From: Synechococcales cyanobacterium CRU_2_2
Lineage (GTDB): Bacteria; Cyanobacteriota; Cyanobacteriia; PCC-9006; JAAUQQ01
DNA: 57,795 nucleotides
Direction: 5' to 3'
Assembly (NCBI GenBank): GCA_012034805.1
Contig: JAAUOP010000011.1
Span: 1 to 57,795 of the forward strand
Numbering within the stretch: the first letter of the stretch is position 1; the number at the start of each line of letters is the position of its first letter. Under the pieces are notes generated by a model that had not been told where the DNA came from, did not search any database, and worked only from the letters and a program-made list of their open reading frames with translations. Of the stretch, positions 34,923 to 43,078 are shown in pieces. Both the position numbers and the translations under genes were made by a program.

Positions 34923-35252
34923 ATGGATTATTACAAGCGTGAACATCTCCCCCGATTTAGCAAAATTGGCGAAGGGAATCCAGAACTTGCAAATAAGTTC
35001 TTTGATTACTACCAGTCAGTCTTTGAAGCAGGTGCTTTATCCAAGCGAGAAAAGGCTCTAATTGCCCTAGCGGTAGCTCACACTGTTCAATGTCCCTATT
35101 GCATTGAAGCTTATACCAAAGGTGCGCTTCAAGAAGGCTCAGACTTAGAGGAAATGACCGAAGCTGTTCATGTTGCAACAGCAATTCGAGGTGGGGCATC
35201 GCTGATTCATGGTCTGCAAATGTTAGATCAAGTCCAGCAGATATCAATGTAA
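34923..35252 (+). CDS. Arsenosugar-biosynthesis-associated peroxidase-like protein (AhpD/CMD fold)
   Basis: 109 residues. It has a carboxymuconolactone decarboxylase/AhpD fold with the redox motif CPYCIEAYTKGALQEG and the preceding ALSKREKALIALAVAHTVQ. The terminal block EAVHVATAIRGGASLIHGLQML matches the family that sits next to the radical SAM enzyme ArsS. Start ATG 34923 (MDYYKREHLPRF). The ArsS gene begins 152 bp downstream on the same strand, the usual pairing, so it probably supports organoarsenical synthesis by an unknown redox step. Confidence 0.85.
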   Translation: MDYYKREHLPRFSKIGEGNPELANKFFDYYQSVFEAGALSKREKALIALAVAHTVQCPYCIEAYTKGALQEGSDLEEMTEAVHVATAIRGGASLIHGLQMLDQVQQISM

Positions 35253-35404
35253 ACTCAATGGCAGTCTAAACTCAATGGCAGTCTAACTTTAATATAACTT
35301 CAATCGCAATCTAAATTCAGTCTGTATTTCACTCCATTAAGGATCACGATGTCTATGCCAATCCTTTCATCACCAATCCTTTCATTTTTGAGTTTTTGAT
35401 TCAG

Positions 35405-36556
35405 ATGGTTAATTCTACTCAGCTCGGCTCAATGGTTGCCAACAATACAGACACAGCGAATACGGAAACAGCGGAAAAAAATGAAAAAAAACGTGTGCTC
35501 TCGCTCCTGCGTCGCCGCTCTCCTTTGGCCGACCCTCGCCAGCAGATGGCCCACTTAAACGCAGTTGATTTAGACGGACTGCCCCAAGCTGGAAATTTCG
35601 AGAAAACTATCGCAAGCATGGGCCACCCTGCGCTCAAACCGGCCCAGCTCGATATTTTCCAAATCAACATTGGCAAGCTCTGCAATATGACCTGCCGCCA
35701 TTGTCATGTGGACTCTGGCCCCGATCGCACCCAAGAAAACATGAACCGGGTAACCCTTGAAGCCTGCTTACAGGCCCTCGATCAAACCACGGCAACCACC
35801 GTGGATATTACGGGAGGAGCCCCGGAGATGAATCCCCACTTTCGCTATCTGGTGGATGAATGTGTGAAGCGGGGGAAGCAGGTGATCGATCGCTGTAATC
35901 TCACGGTATTGTTACTACCTGGTCTGACGGATTTGCCACAATGGTTGGCCGATCGCGGCGTTGAAGTGGTCTGCTCGTTGCCCCACTATCGCCAGCGCAA
36001 TACCGATGCCCAGCGCGGTGATGGAACCTACGAAAAATCGATCGCAGCCCTCCACCGACTCAATGACGCAGGCTATGGCCAAGGCGATCCCCAACGGCGA
36101 CTGACCTTGGTGAGCAACCCGGTGGGAGCCTTTTTGGCCGGAAACCAGGGCAAAGCGGAGCAAGAATGGAAGCAGGGGCTCCAGCGCAACCATGGGGTCA
36201 GATTCGATCGCCTCATCGCCCTCAATAACATGCCGATCTCTCGCTACCTGGAGTGGCTTGAGGACTCCGGCAACCTGCAACGTTATCTCGAAATTCTAGT
36301 CAACGCCTTTAATCCAGCCACGCTGGATGGATTGATGTGCCGCAATACACTTTCAATTGGCTGGGATGGTCGTATTTTTGACTGTGACTTCAATCAGATG
36401 CTTGATCTGGAGGCCCGCTATCCCGATGGTCGTCCTCTTAATATTCACGACTTCCAGCCGGAGGCATTCGTCCAGCGAGACATTGTGACCGGTCGCCATT
36501 GCTACGGTTGCACAGCGGGTGCCGGGAGTTCCTGCGGGGGGGCGATCGAGTCATAA
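35405..36556 (+). CDS. arsS: Arsenosugar biosynthesis radical SAM protein ArsS
   Basis: 383 residues from the ATG at 35405. It has the radical SAM cluster motif CNMTCRHC in KLCNMTCRHCHVDSGPDR near residue 95, followed by DITGGAPEMNPHFRYLV. The C-terminal cysteine motif HCYGCTAGAGSSCGG is the hallmark of the ArsS subfamily; also NMPISRYLEWLEDSG and MCRNTLSIGWDGRIFDCDFNQML. ArsS joins the adenosyl group of SAM to dimethylarsenite, an intermediate to oxo-arsenosugars. The methyltransferase ArsM that makes the substrate is not in this window. The N-terminal 60 residues are charged and probably unstructured. Confidence 0.93.
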   Translation: MVNSTQLGSMVANNTDTANTETAEKNEKKRVLSLLRRRSPLADPRQQMAHLNAVDLDGLPQAGNFEKTIASMGHPALKPAQLDIFQINIGKLCNMTCRHCHVDSGPDRTQENMNRVTLEACLQALDQTTATTVDITGGAPEMNPHFRYLVDECVKRGKQVIDRCNLTVLLLPGLTDLPQWLADRGVEVVCSLPHYRQRNTDAQRGDGTYEKSIAALHRLNDAGYGQGDPQRRLTLVSNPVGAFLAGNQGKAEQEWKQGLQRNHGVRFDRLIALNNMPISRYLEWLEDSGNLQRYLEILVNAFNPATLDGLMCRNTLSIGWDGRIFDCDFNQMLDLEARYPDGRPLNIHDFQPEAFVQRDIVTGRHCYGCTAGAGSSCGGAIES

Positions 36557-37128
36557 TCTACCTGAAATACCTCTGGAGAGAGACTTTCAAGAGATTGAGA
36601 CCCTAGGAATATTGTCCCTTTAGTCGATTTACTCGGAAGCTTTACCAATTTAGCCCGCTAACTTCATGGTTCCTTAACTGACAACCGTTTTTCAGTGGCT
36701 ATACTGAGTACAGAAACCGAGGGGAACAGCGTTGAACACCGCGACAGCGGGAAGATACGTACTCTAAGGTCGGTGGTTTGGTGGTTGTATATTAAGCTAC
36801 GTTCTATCTGGTTGGACTATATCTGGTTACGTCATATCTGTCCTTCGGGACGCCTTCTATGTCTACTTTCCTAAAATGCTGACGGGGCCTTATGGCCCAG
36901 GATGCATCGGGAATTCTATCTCCAAAATCATTAGGGCTCCTGACTCTGCCAGGGGCCTTATTTGTTTTGGGCTGAGTTTGCTTCTTGCTGAACTTATTTT
37001 TGGCCGAACTTGTTTCTAACCAAACCTGTTTCCGGCTAGCTGTTGCGTTGCAACGACCCAACAGCCAAACAACTCATTTCAAACAAACTCGTTTCAAACA
37101 AACTCATTTCAAACAACGGATAAAACAA
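36557..37128. other. Intergenic stretch, no supported gene
   Basis: 572 bp between arsS and tRNA-Ala. It contains loosely repeated TATCTGGTT words (36805-36840), a GGGCCTTATGGCCCA palindrome near 36885-36900 and a 15-bp tandem repeat (TTTCAAACAAACTCG, three units) at 37077-37118. I checked by eye for RNase P, tmRNA and SRP RNA core words and found none; a small RNA cannot be excluded. Confidence 0.55.
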
Positions 37129-37201
37129 TGGAGCTAACCGGACTCGAACCGGTGACACCCTGCATGCCATGCAGGTACTCTACCAACTGAGCTATAGCCC
37201 C
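37129..37201 (-). tRNA. trnA-GGC: tRNA-Ala (anticodon GGC)
   Basis: 73 nt. Acceptor stem GGGGCTA/TAGCTCC (one G-T pair), D arm AGCTCAGTTGGTAGAG, anticodon stem-loop CCTGC ATGGCAT GCAGG with anticodon GGC, and T arm with GGTTCGAGTCC. CCA is not encoded, as is common in cyanobacteria. It lies between arsS and the methylglyoxal synthase fusion gene. Confidence 0.97.
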
Positions 37202-37446
37202 TTATCGCGCCTACCATCATCTCGTGGTGGGCTGAATTCCGTCAAGGGGTAATTTTTTGTAATTTTGCCTGAGCTAATCAAGACCGCTGGGATTTGAGCC
37301 CCTGGAAGGCTGGGCAAACCGTTGAGCGCCATACAGTAACAGCCGCTTCGCCGGACGAATTGGGCTGCAACGGCTTTTCTCAGAAAAATGTGGCACCGTA
37401 GAGCTAGAGAATCGGATTCATTTTTCTGTTGTATGGGAGAGCTGCC

Positions 37447-38730
37447 GTGGCCGCTACGATCGCCCTGATTGCCCACGATCGCAAAAAGAATGATGTCACA
37501 GCCTTTGCCCAGCAGCATCGCGCTGTCCTGGCTCGCTATCGCCTCATCGCAACGGGGACGACCGGGCAGCGCATTCAAGATGCCAGTGGCTTGAGCGTCC
37601 ACTGTTACGCCTCTGGCCCCTTGGGCGGCGACGCTCAAATTGCCGCCGAGGTTGTCGGCGGTCGGGTTTGTGCCGTTTTCTTTCTCATTGACCCGCTCTA
37701 TGCCCAGCCCCACGAACCCGATATCCAGACGCTGCGTCGAGTGTGCGATGTTCACAACGTCCCTCTGGCAACGAATCTGGCAACTGCTGCATTAATTGTG
37801 GATGGCTTGGCCCGTACCCGCGTTGCCCACCTGATTTTTAATCCGGTTTCGGGGCGCGGCAACCCAGATGAGGAGCTGGCGTTGGTGCAGAGCCTGCTCG
37901 ACCCCCATTTTAATCTTCAGGTGCATTTGACCACGACGACCGATTCCGCCGAACACTTCACTTGCCTAGCCGTGGAGTCCCAAGCTGATCTCATCATTGC
38001 CTCCGGGGGAGATGGCACCGTGTCTGCGGTGGCCGGAGAGCTGATTGGCTCGGGGATTGCTCTCGGCATTATTCCGCGCGGCACGGCCAATGCCTTTAGC
38101 TCGGCCCTCGGTATTGCTTCGGCGATCGCATTGAGCACCATGCAGATCCGAACTGCTTGCCGAATTATTGCAGAAGGTGAAACCCGCCAAGTTGATGCCG
38201 CCTGGTGCAACGGCAAGGGCATGGTGCTACTCGCAGGCATTGGCTTTGAAGCTGAGACGGTCGAAAAAGCCAGCCGCGAGTTTAAGGACCAGTGGGGAGC
38301 GTTGGCCTATCTGATGGCGGGATGGCAGCAGCTCAACGAGCAAGAGCTGTTCAAGGCAACGATTGAAATGGATGGCCAGGAAGTGGAGATCGAAGCCGGG
38401 GCAATCACCGTCGCCAACGCGGCCCCCCTCACCTCGGTGCTAGCCCAGGGTACGGGGGGCGTCATTTGTGATGATGGCCTACTGGATGTGACGATGATGA
38501 CGGCGGCTAGCAAGTTCCAAGCGCTGAGTTCATTGATGAACACGCTGGGGGCTGCGCTGATTCGGGTGACCGGCAGCCAGCCGAATGTGAACCATGTGCG
38601 CACCGATCGCATCAAAATTTCCACTGAGCCGCCCCAAAAAGTGGTCGTTGACGGAGAGGTCATGGGCATGACGCCCATTGAGGTGGTGTGTGTCCCCAAG
38701 GGGCTGACAGTTTTGGTTCCCAAAGTGTAG
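37447..38730 (+). CDS. Methylglyoxal synthase-like domain fused to diacylglycerol kinase-type lipid kinase
   Basis: 427 residues from a GTG at 37447, favoured by GGAGAG eight bases upstream over the TTG at 37429. Residues 1-125 are an MGS fold: [53 protein letters not shown], and [12 protein letters not shown]. From about 130 there is a DAGK/YegS kinase: [50 protein letters not shown], and a C-terminal domain ending [18 protein letters not shown] makes methylglyoxal from dihydroxyacetone phosphate; the kinase half would phosphorylate a lipid or related alcohol. As I recall, this fusion occurs in other cyanobacteria; the joint function is not known. Confidence 0.9.
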   Translation: MAATIALIAHDRKKNDVTAFAQQHRAVLARYRLIATGTTGQRIQDASGLSVHCYASGPLGGDAQIAAEVVGGRVCAVFFLIDPLYAQPHEPDIQTLRRVCDVHNVPLATNLATAALIVDGLARTRVAHLIFNPVSGRGNPDEELALVQSLLDPHFNLQVHLTTTTDSAEHFTCLAVESQADLIIASGGDGTVSAVAGELIGSGIALGIIPRGTANAFSSALGIASAIALSTMQIRTACRIIAEGETRQVDAAWCNGKGMVLLAGIGFEAETVEKASREFKDQWGALAYLMAGWQQLNEQELFKATIEMDGQEVEIEAGAITVANAAPLTSVLAQGTGGVICDDGLLDVTMMTAASKFQALSSLMNTLGAALIRVTGSQPNVNHVRTDRIKISTEPPQKVVVDGEVMGMTPIEVVCVPKGLTVLVPKV

Positions 38731-38835
38731 CCGCGAGGGCAGACCTAGGCGGCGGGATACACGAGGACAGAACCGGAACGCATGGGGGTGAGAATAACTT
38801 GAGACTGATCGAGACTGGCCGAGACTGGCTGAACG

Positions 38836-39039
38836 TTACTGATACTTACCTTTTTGATCGGTCTTTTTGACGTCTGAGAGATTCCAAAAAGCCTCTGAAA
38901 CCGAGTAGCCGAAGAAGACCTCAGCGACCTTAAGTGGGATGTACACCCCTGCGCCTAGGACGAGGATGAGTCCAGCAACACCAACAATGCTTTGCAAGGT
39001 GGAGTTGGTGCGATCGCCAGCACCTGAGTGATTACGCAT
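38836..39039 (-). CDS. Small single-pass membrane protein
   Basis: 67 residues. A polar N terminus (MRNHSGAGDRTNS) precedes one long hydrophobic segment (LQSIVGVAGLILVLGAGVYIPL). Then come VAEVFFGYSVSEAFWNLSD and a basic tail (KKTDQKGKYQ). It is well formed with an ATG start and lies 105 bp from the stop of the lipid-kinase fusion on the other strand. I do not recognise a family and cannot suggest a role. Confidence 0.6.
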   Translation of the reverse strand: MRNHSGAGDRTNSTLQSIVGVAGLILVLGAGVYIPLKVAEVFFGYSVSEAFWNLSDVKKTDQKGKYQ

Positions 39040-39146
39040 AAAAATCGAGCAACTCTAGGTTGCTGCCTCCTAAGATGTACGTGAATAGACTTAGGATAAT
39101 CCCAATTTTCGGTTTTGGACTGGGATACGCAGGAAGTTTATCTGAT

Positions 39147-39977
39147 CTACCAGGGCAATTCGCTGCCGTCCCAGGACAGAAATTGACCCGTTTCTCCTGG
39201 CTCGATCTGGCTCAACACCTTCCAGAGTTGCTGCACGGTGCGATCGATCGTAAACAATTTTTCGGGGGGCACATTGCGCTGGAATGGCTGGGATAATCGG
39301 GTGTCTGTGGTACCGGGATGGAGCAAAATGACCTGGGTGTTGGGACAGCGCCGCGCATATTCTAGAGCGGCGGTTTTCATCAGCATGTTCAGCGCCGCCT
39401 TGGAGGCCCGGTAGCCGTACCAGCCACCTAACTGATTGTCGCCGATACTACCGACCTTGGCAGAAATCGTCGCAAAAATGCTGGGTTCTTCGTGGCGAAA
39501 CACCGCCATAAGATGCTTGGCCAACAATCCTGCACCAATCGCGTTGACCTCGAAATAGCGCAGCAGCTGGTCTTTGTTGAGCGATCGCAAACTCTTCTCC
39601 GGCTGAAACTGATGATCATGCAACATCCCCACACAATAAATTGCCACATGCAGCTTGTCTCCAGCGGCTTGGATGTGCTGAATGCCAGACTCAATCTGCG
39701 CTTCATCGGTTACATCCATTTTGAGCAAAACCAGGCGATCGCCCCCCCACTGGGACAGCGCCATCAAGGCCTGGGCCGTTTCGGGCTTGCGGTAGGTCGC
39801 GTAGATCTTGGCGATCGCGGTGTCTTCCAGCAGCAGCTTGACAAACCCTAGGCCAATGCCCTGGCTTGCACCCACGACAAGGGCAGTTGCTGGAGCAGTT
39901 CTGTCAATTTTAAATTTAGTCTGAAATTGAGTTTGGGTTATATTCTGGGGCATGTTCTGGGGCATGTTCTGGGGCAC
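39147..39977 (-). CDS. Short-chain dehydrogenase/reductase (C-factor-like)
   Basis: Up to 276 residues from a GTG at 39977; ATG codons at 39965 and 39953 lie inside an MPQN repeat made by a 12-bp duplication, so the start is uncertain. It has an atypical SDR Rossmann start, ALVVGASQGIGLGFVKLLL; an acidic residue in KMDVTDEAQI; CVGMLHD where the usual motif is NNAG; the active site ISAKVGSIGDN and YGYRASKAALNML (Tyr-x-x-x-Lys); and HPGTTDTRLSQPF. It resembles the CsgA/C-factor-like branch, whose substrates are mostly unknown. It is alone on the minus strand. Confidence 0.88.
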   Translation of the reverse strand: MPQNMPQNMPQNITQTQFQTKFKIDRTAPATALVVGASQGIGLGFVKLLLEDTAIAKIYATYRKPETAQALMALSQWGGDRLVLLKMDVTDEAQIESGIQHIQAAGDKLHVAIYCVGMLHDHQFQPEKSLRSLNKDQLLRYFEVNAIGAGLLAKHLMAVFRHEEPSIFATISAKVGSIGDNQLGGWYGYRASKAALNMLMKTAALEYARRCPNTQVILLHPGTTDTRLSQPFQRNVPPEKLFTIDRTVQQLWKVLSQIEPGETGQFLSWDGSELPW

Positions 39978-40028
39978 GGAAAAGATTGCTCGGTTGAGTG
40001 GGAAACACAGCAGCTTGGTCTGCGGCTT

Positions 40029-40065
40029 GGGTTTGTATTTAGGTTTGTATTTAGGTTTGTATTAG
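40029..40065. repeat. 12-bp tandem repeat
   Basis: Three units of TTGTATTTAGGT (last one partial) upstream of the SDR gene. A related 12-bp duplication, CATGTTCTGGGG, lies at 39950-39976 inside its start region. Confidence 0.88.
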
Positions 40066-40143
40066 AGTAACCGAATCCCCCATCCGTAGGGGAGACCGCA
40101 TAGAGCCCAGGAGCCCAAATGAGTCGAGGAGCTTAGAGTGTTG

Positions 40144-40707
40144 ATGAATCCTTCCGATCACCGTGCAACTCACATCGGCAAGCGCCAAGGCCTCGCCCCC
40201 AGCCTGCCCCAGTTTATCGACTCGCTTCAGTATGTTCCTTGGTTCAGGAATTTGGGGCGGTCTAACGCTCGCGATCGCCAGGTGAAGCGCATTCGCCGTT
40301 GGCAAGAATGGCAAGGGCCAGAAGCAGGCTATGGCGATTGGTTCGGGCGTTTTCCGGCGCTGGTGCGAGAGCAGATGGAGGCAGACTATCCAACACGGCA
40401 AGCGGAGTTGAATCAAACCTGGAATCGGATTGAACTGAACGTGATCGAACTTGCGATTCCCCATGTGCCCGATTATGACGCGGAACAGGATGCTTGGTAT
40501 GGGCCGACGGCCTGTGTGTGGCAAGCGGGTTATAACGCGGCGCTGGTGGGGTGTCATCTTCAATTGGAGCGTCCTTTGCCAGAACCGATCGCAGACCAAT
40601 GGGACTGGCTGCTCGAGGGGCATTGGCCCTGTGACTATGCCGAAGAACCCCTAGGCTATTGGACATCTTTGATTGATGTTCCGGCTTCAAGACTGGTGGT
40701 GTTCTGA
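40144..40707 (+). CDS. Hypothetical protein
   Basis: 187 residues from the ATG at 40144 (GTG 40138 and TTG 40141 precede it in frame). It is Trp- and Arg-rich: WFRNLGRSNARDRQVKRIRRWQEWQGPE, DWFGRFPALV, YGPTACVWQAGYNAALVG, and WDWLLEGHWPCDYAEEPLGYW. There is no signal peptide or membrane segment. I do not recognise a family. The coding pattern and length support a real gene; the opposite-strand frame is an unconvincing shadow. It is followed by an 18-bp duplication at 40716-40750 and then an SDR gene. Confidence 0.65.
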   Translation: MNPSDHRATHIGKRQGLAPSLPQFIDSLQYVPWFRNLGRSNARDRQVKRIRRWQEWQGPEAGYGDWFGRFPALVREQMEADYPTRQAELNQTWNRIELNVIELAIPHVPDYDAEQDAWYGPTACVWQAGYNAALVGCHLQLERPLPEPIADQWDWLLEGHWPCDYAEEPLGYWTSLIDVPASRLVVF

Positions 40708-40902
40708 ACTAACTCGATGCCTGAGTCAACCCGATGCCTGAGTCAACCCGATGACAGAGAAGGCCCACTATTCGACAGTCCGATCGCCGAACACATTCAG
40801 TGAATTCTCTGATCTGAGGATTGACGGATCGAACCACAACAGTCAATGCTGAAACTGCCAAGGCCAAGGATTTTATAAAAAAGAGGCAAGAGAGGACACA
40901 GT

Positions 40903-41718
40903 ATGGTCAAGACAGTCTTAATCACCGGCGCATCCAGCGGCATTGGCGCAGCAGCTGTCAGGCTGTTTCAGTCCCAAGGTTGGAATGTGGCAGCAACCAT
41001 GCGATCGCCAGACAAAGCCCCCGAACTTGCCCAGCTGGAGCGCGTCATCTGTCCGCGACTGGATGTGAATGACCCAGCCTCGATTCCGGCCGCGATCGCC
41101 CAAACCCTCGACCAATTTGGCAGCATTGATGTGCTGGTCAACAATGCGGGTTACGCCCTGCTCGGCCCCTTCGAAGCCACCGATCCCGAGCAAATCCGCC
41201 AACAGTTTAATACCAACGTCTTTGGCCTGATGGAGGTGACGCGGGCGATTTTGCCGCACTTTCGCGATCGAAAAGCAGGCATTTTGATCAACATCGCCTC
41301 CATCGGTGGTCAAATGACCTTTCCGCTCTACAGCAGTTACCACGGCACCAAGTGGGCTGTGGAAGGCTTTTCCGAGTCGCTTCAGTATGAACTAGAAGAA
41401 TTCAATATTCGAGTCAAAATCATCGAACCGGGGCCGATTAAAACTGACTTTTATGGACGCTCTGAAGATGTGGCCCAAAAGGAAGGCCTGACCGCCTACG
41501 ATGACCTAGTCAAGAAGGTCGTGCCCAACCTCAAGCGTGCCGGTGCAACCGGTTCTCCCCCAGAGGTGACCGCCCGCGTTATCTACAAAGCGGCCACAGA
41601 CGGCAGCTCCAAGCTGCGCTACCCTGCCGGGGGCAATGCGGGCCTGTTGTTGTTTGCCCGACGTTTTAGTCTGGAACGGGGCTGGAGAAGGGGCATTCGC
41701 TGGGTCACCATGCGCTAG
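40903..41718 (+). CDS. Classical short-chain dehydrogenase/reductase
   Basis: 271 residues. It has all classical SDR motifs: cofactor loop TVLITGASSGIGAAAV at the N terminus; ATMRSPDK, where Arg suggests NADP(H) preference; LDVND; VLVNNAG near 83; catalytic Ser in INIASIGGQ; and YHGTKWAVEGFSESL with Tyr and Lys of the active site. EPGPIKTDF follows. The C-terminal region resembles the oxidoreductases often annotated as SDR of unknown substrate. The N terminus begins two residues before the first strand, as expected. Confidence 0.94.
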   Translation: MVKTVLITGASSGIGAAAVRLFQSQGWNVAATMRSPDKAPELAQLERVICPRLDVNDPASIPAAIAQTLDQFGSIDVLVNNAGYALLGPFEATDPEQIRQQFNTNVFGLMEVTRAILPHFRDRKAGILINIASIGGQMTFPLYSSYHGTKWAVEGFSESLQYELEEFNIRVKIIEPGPIKTDFYGRSEDVAQKEGLTAYDDLVKKVVPNLKRAGATGSPPEVTARVIYKAATDGSSKLRYPAGGNAGLLLFARRFSLERGWRRGIRWVTMR

Positions 41719-42125
41719 GGCTAGACCCATCACGCCTCTTGGAGAAGAGAATGGATACAGGCTAATGACCGCAGGGGGTCGTTCTATTGGGTAGAGGACA
41801 GAGAATAATTTAGCCAGCTCAAACCCTCTATTCTGCGTAGGTCCGCAGCCTAATATATTTCTCTCTCCTATGCCTAATCACAGGACCCTCTGTCGGGTGC
41901 GAGAAGTTTTCTTGCTCCGTTTCGGAAAGTCAAGAGTTTTTCTGCAACATCGTTTCGTTTGCGGAAATCCTGAAGGGAGCTCAGCAGCAAAAAGCACAGC
42001 GACTGGCCAAGATTTTGTGATTTTTTAATCCCGATCTCAGTAAATTTTGCCAGAATAGAGAAGTTGGGTTCAATGTGATGCGGGCTCTAACGATGACTGA
42101 GCCTATGAGTGAGGGGATTGAGCAG
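41719..42125. other. Region upstream of the nuclease-translocase operon
   Basis: About 400 bp that must contain the operon promoter. Related words CGTTTCGGAAAG and CGTTTGCGGAAAT occur about 45 bp apart (41919 and 41955) and could be a half-site pair. No clear -35/-10, terminator or RNA gene is seen. Confidence 0.45.
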
Positions 42126-43004
42126 ATGAATATAAGTACGCTTGAACTAAAGTTTTTGCTGAAGCTGCTGGGGTTGCCGGGGTATCGGGGTCCAATGAAT
42201 GAGAAGCTCACTCCTGGTGAAGGTAAGGGGGCGGCGGCGGTCCGAGATAACGCCTGTCGATCGCTCTGTAGCAAAGGAATTGTGGCCTATCGAGACGAAA
42301 TTAAGGGATTTTCAATCACACCCACGGGAAAGGAACTGCTCAAGCAAGATACAGCAGTCTTGCCAATTAGTCCTGAGGAATTGAAGGTTCTAGAAGCGGC
42401 GAAGAGCTGCAATCGTGTGACACCCGGAAATATCAGTAAAACCGTGCCGAGCGATCGCCGTCAGGCTCTCATTCGTTCCTTGAGCGATCGGGGTTTGCTG
42501 AAGGTGAGCGATCGCGACATCAAACTTGCCGAAGCTTGGCTAACTTCTCAAGGCAAGAACTTTATTCGTCAACAGTACTCCCCAGGAGAGAATCCAAAGG
42601 CTAAGAATCAGCAAATCAAAGGTTTTAGCATGGCTGATCTCGGTCATCTACTTGACTTGCTTCGGCAACCAGAAGTACAGCCTTTGGTAAAATCTAGCCA
42701 AGAAGATGAGAATGGTACCGCCGGGGCGACTAGCGTTGCTGAAATTCTGGAGGTGATTGCACGGCTCAACCGCCAGTACGATGCCGATAACTATCTGCCA
42801 ATTTTCTATTTGCGGGAACAAGTTGCCTTAGAAAGAGAAGAACTCGATCGCATCCTCTACCAACTCCAGAACGATAACAAAATTGAGCTGGATACTCTAC
42901 AGGAAGCCATCAACTATAGCGAAAGTCAAATTTCTGCAGGTATTCCTCAGCCTATTGGAGGGCCACTCTTTTTCATTAGCTTAAGCGGCATTAAACCTGC
43001 GTGA
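42126..43004 (+). CDS. Winged-helix-like protein, first gene of the nuclease-translocase operon
   Basis: 292 residues from the ATG at 42126, chosen for GAGGGG nine bases upstream; in-frame starts at 42075-42105 would add up to 17 residues. The N-terminal half reads as two winged-helix-like units: LELKFLLKLLGLPGY..DNACRSLCSKGIVAYRDE with FSITPTGKELL, then ELKVLEAAKSC..RQALIRSLSDRGLLKVSD with WLTSQGKNFI. After a linker, the C-terminal 85 residues read LEVIARLNRQYDADNYLPIFYLRE, EELDRILYQLQNDNKIEL and ISAGIPQPIGGPLFFISL, another winged-helix-like module. It could be a DNA-binding adaptor. The next gene begins 75 bp on. I know no named family. Confidence 0.75.
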   Translation: MNISTLELKFLLKLLGLPGYRGPMNEKLTPGEGKGAAAVRDNACRSLCSKGIVAYRDEIKGFSITPTGKELLKQDTAVLPISPEELKVLEAAKSCNRVTPGNISKTVPSDRRQALIRSLSDRGLLKVSDRDIKLAEAWLTSQGKNFIRQQYSPGENPKAKNQQIKGFSMADLGHLLDLLRQPEVQPLVKSSQEDENGTAGATSVAEILEVIARLNRQYDADNYLPIFYLREQVALEREELDRILYQLQNDNKIELDTLQEAINYSESQISAGIPQPIGGPLFFISLSGIKPA

Positions 43005-43078
43005 TTGCGATCGCCCCGCCCCGATCTTCTGAACATTTTATCGAGTAAACATCTACACGCCTACGCCGCTCTATCGCC

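Noticed and set aside
35405..36556. Radical SAM/SPASM peptide maturase
   Set aside because: The C-terminal HCYGCTAGAGSSCGG motif and the AhpD-like neighbour match ArsS; no precursor peptide gene is present.
36557..37128. Structured RNA in the long gap before tRNA-Ala
   Set aside because: Short palindromes and repeats exist, but no core motif of RNase P, tmRNA or SRP RNA; 6S RNA cannot be judged by eye.
37192..37755. Minus-strand open frame over the methylglyoxal synthase domain and tRNA
   Set aside because: It begins inside a clear MGS coding region and runs into the tRNA gene; no family match.
40051..40623. Minus-strand open frame opposite the hypothetical gene at 40144
   Set aside because: Pro/Arg/Leu-rich shadow; the plus frame has better amino-acid composition. 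Both remain unidentified, so this is a judgement.
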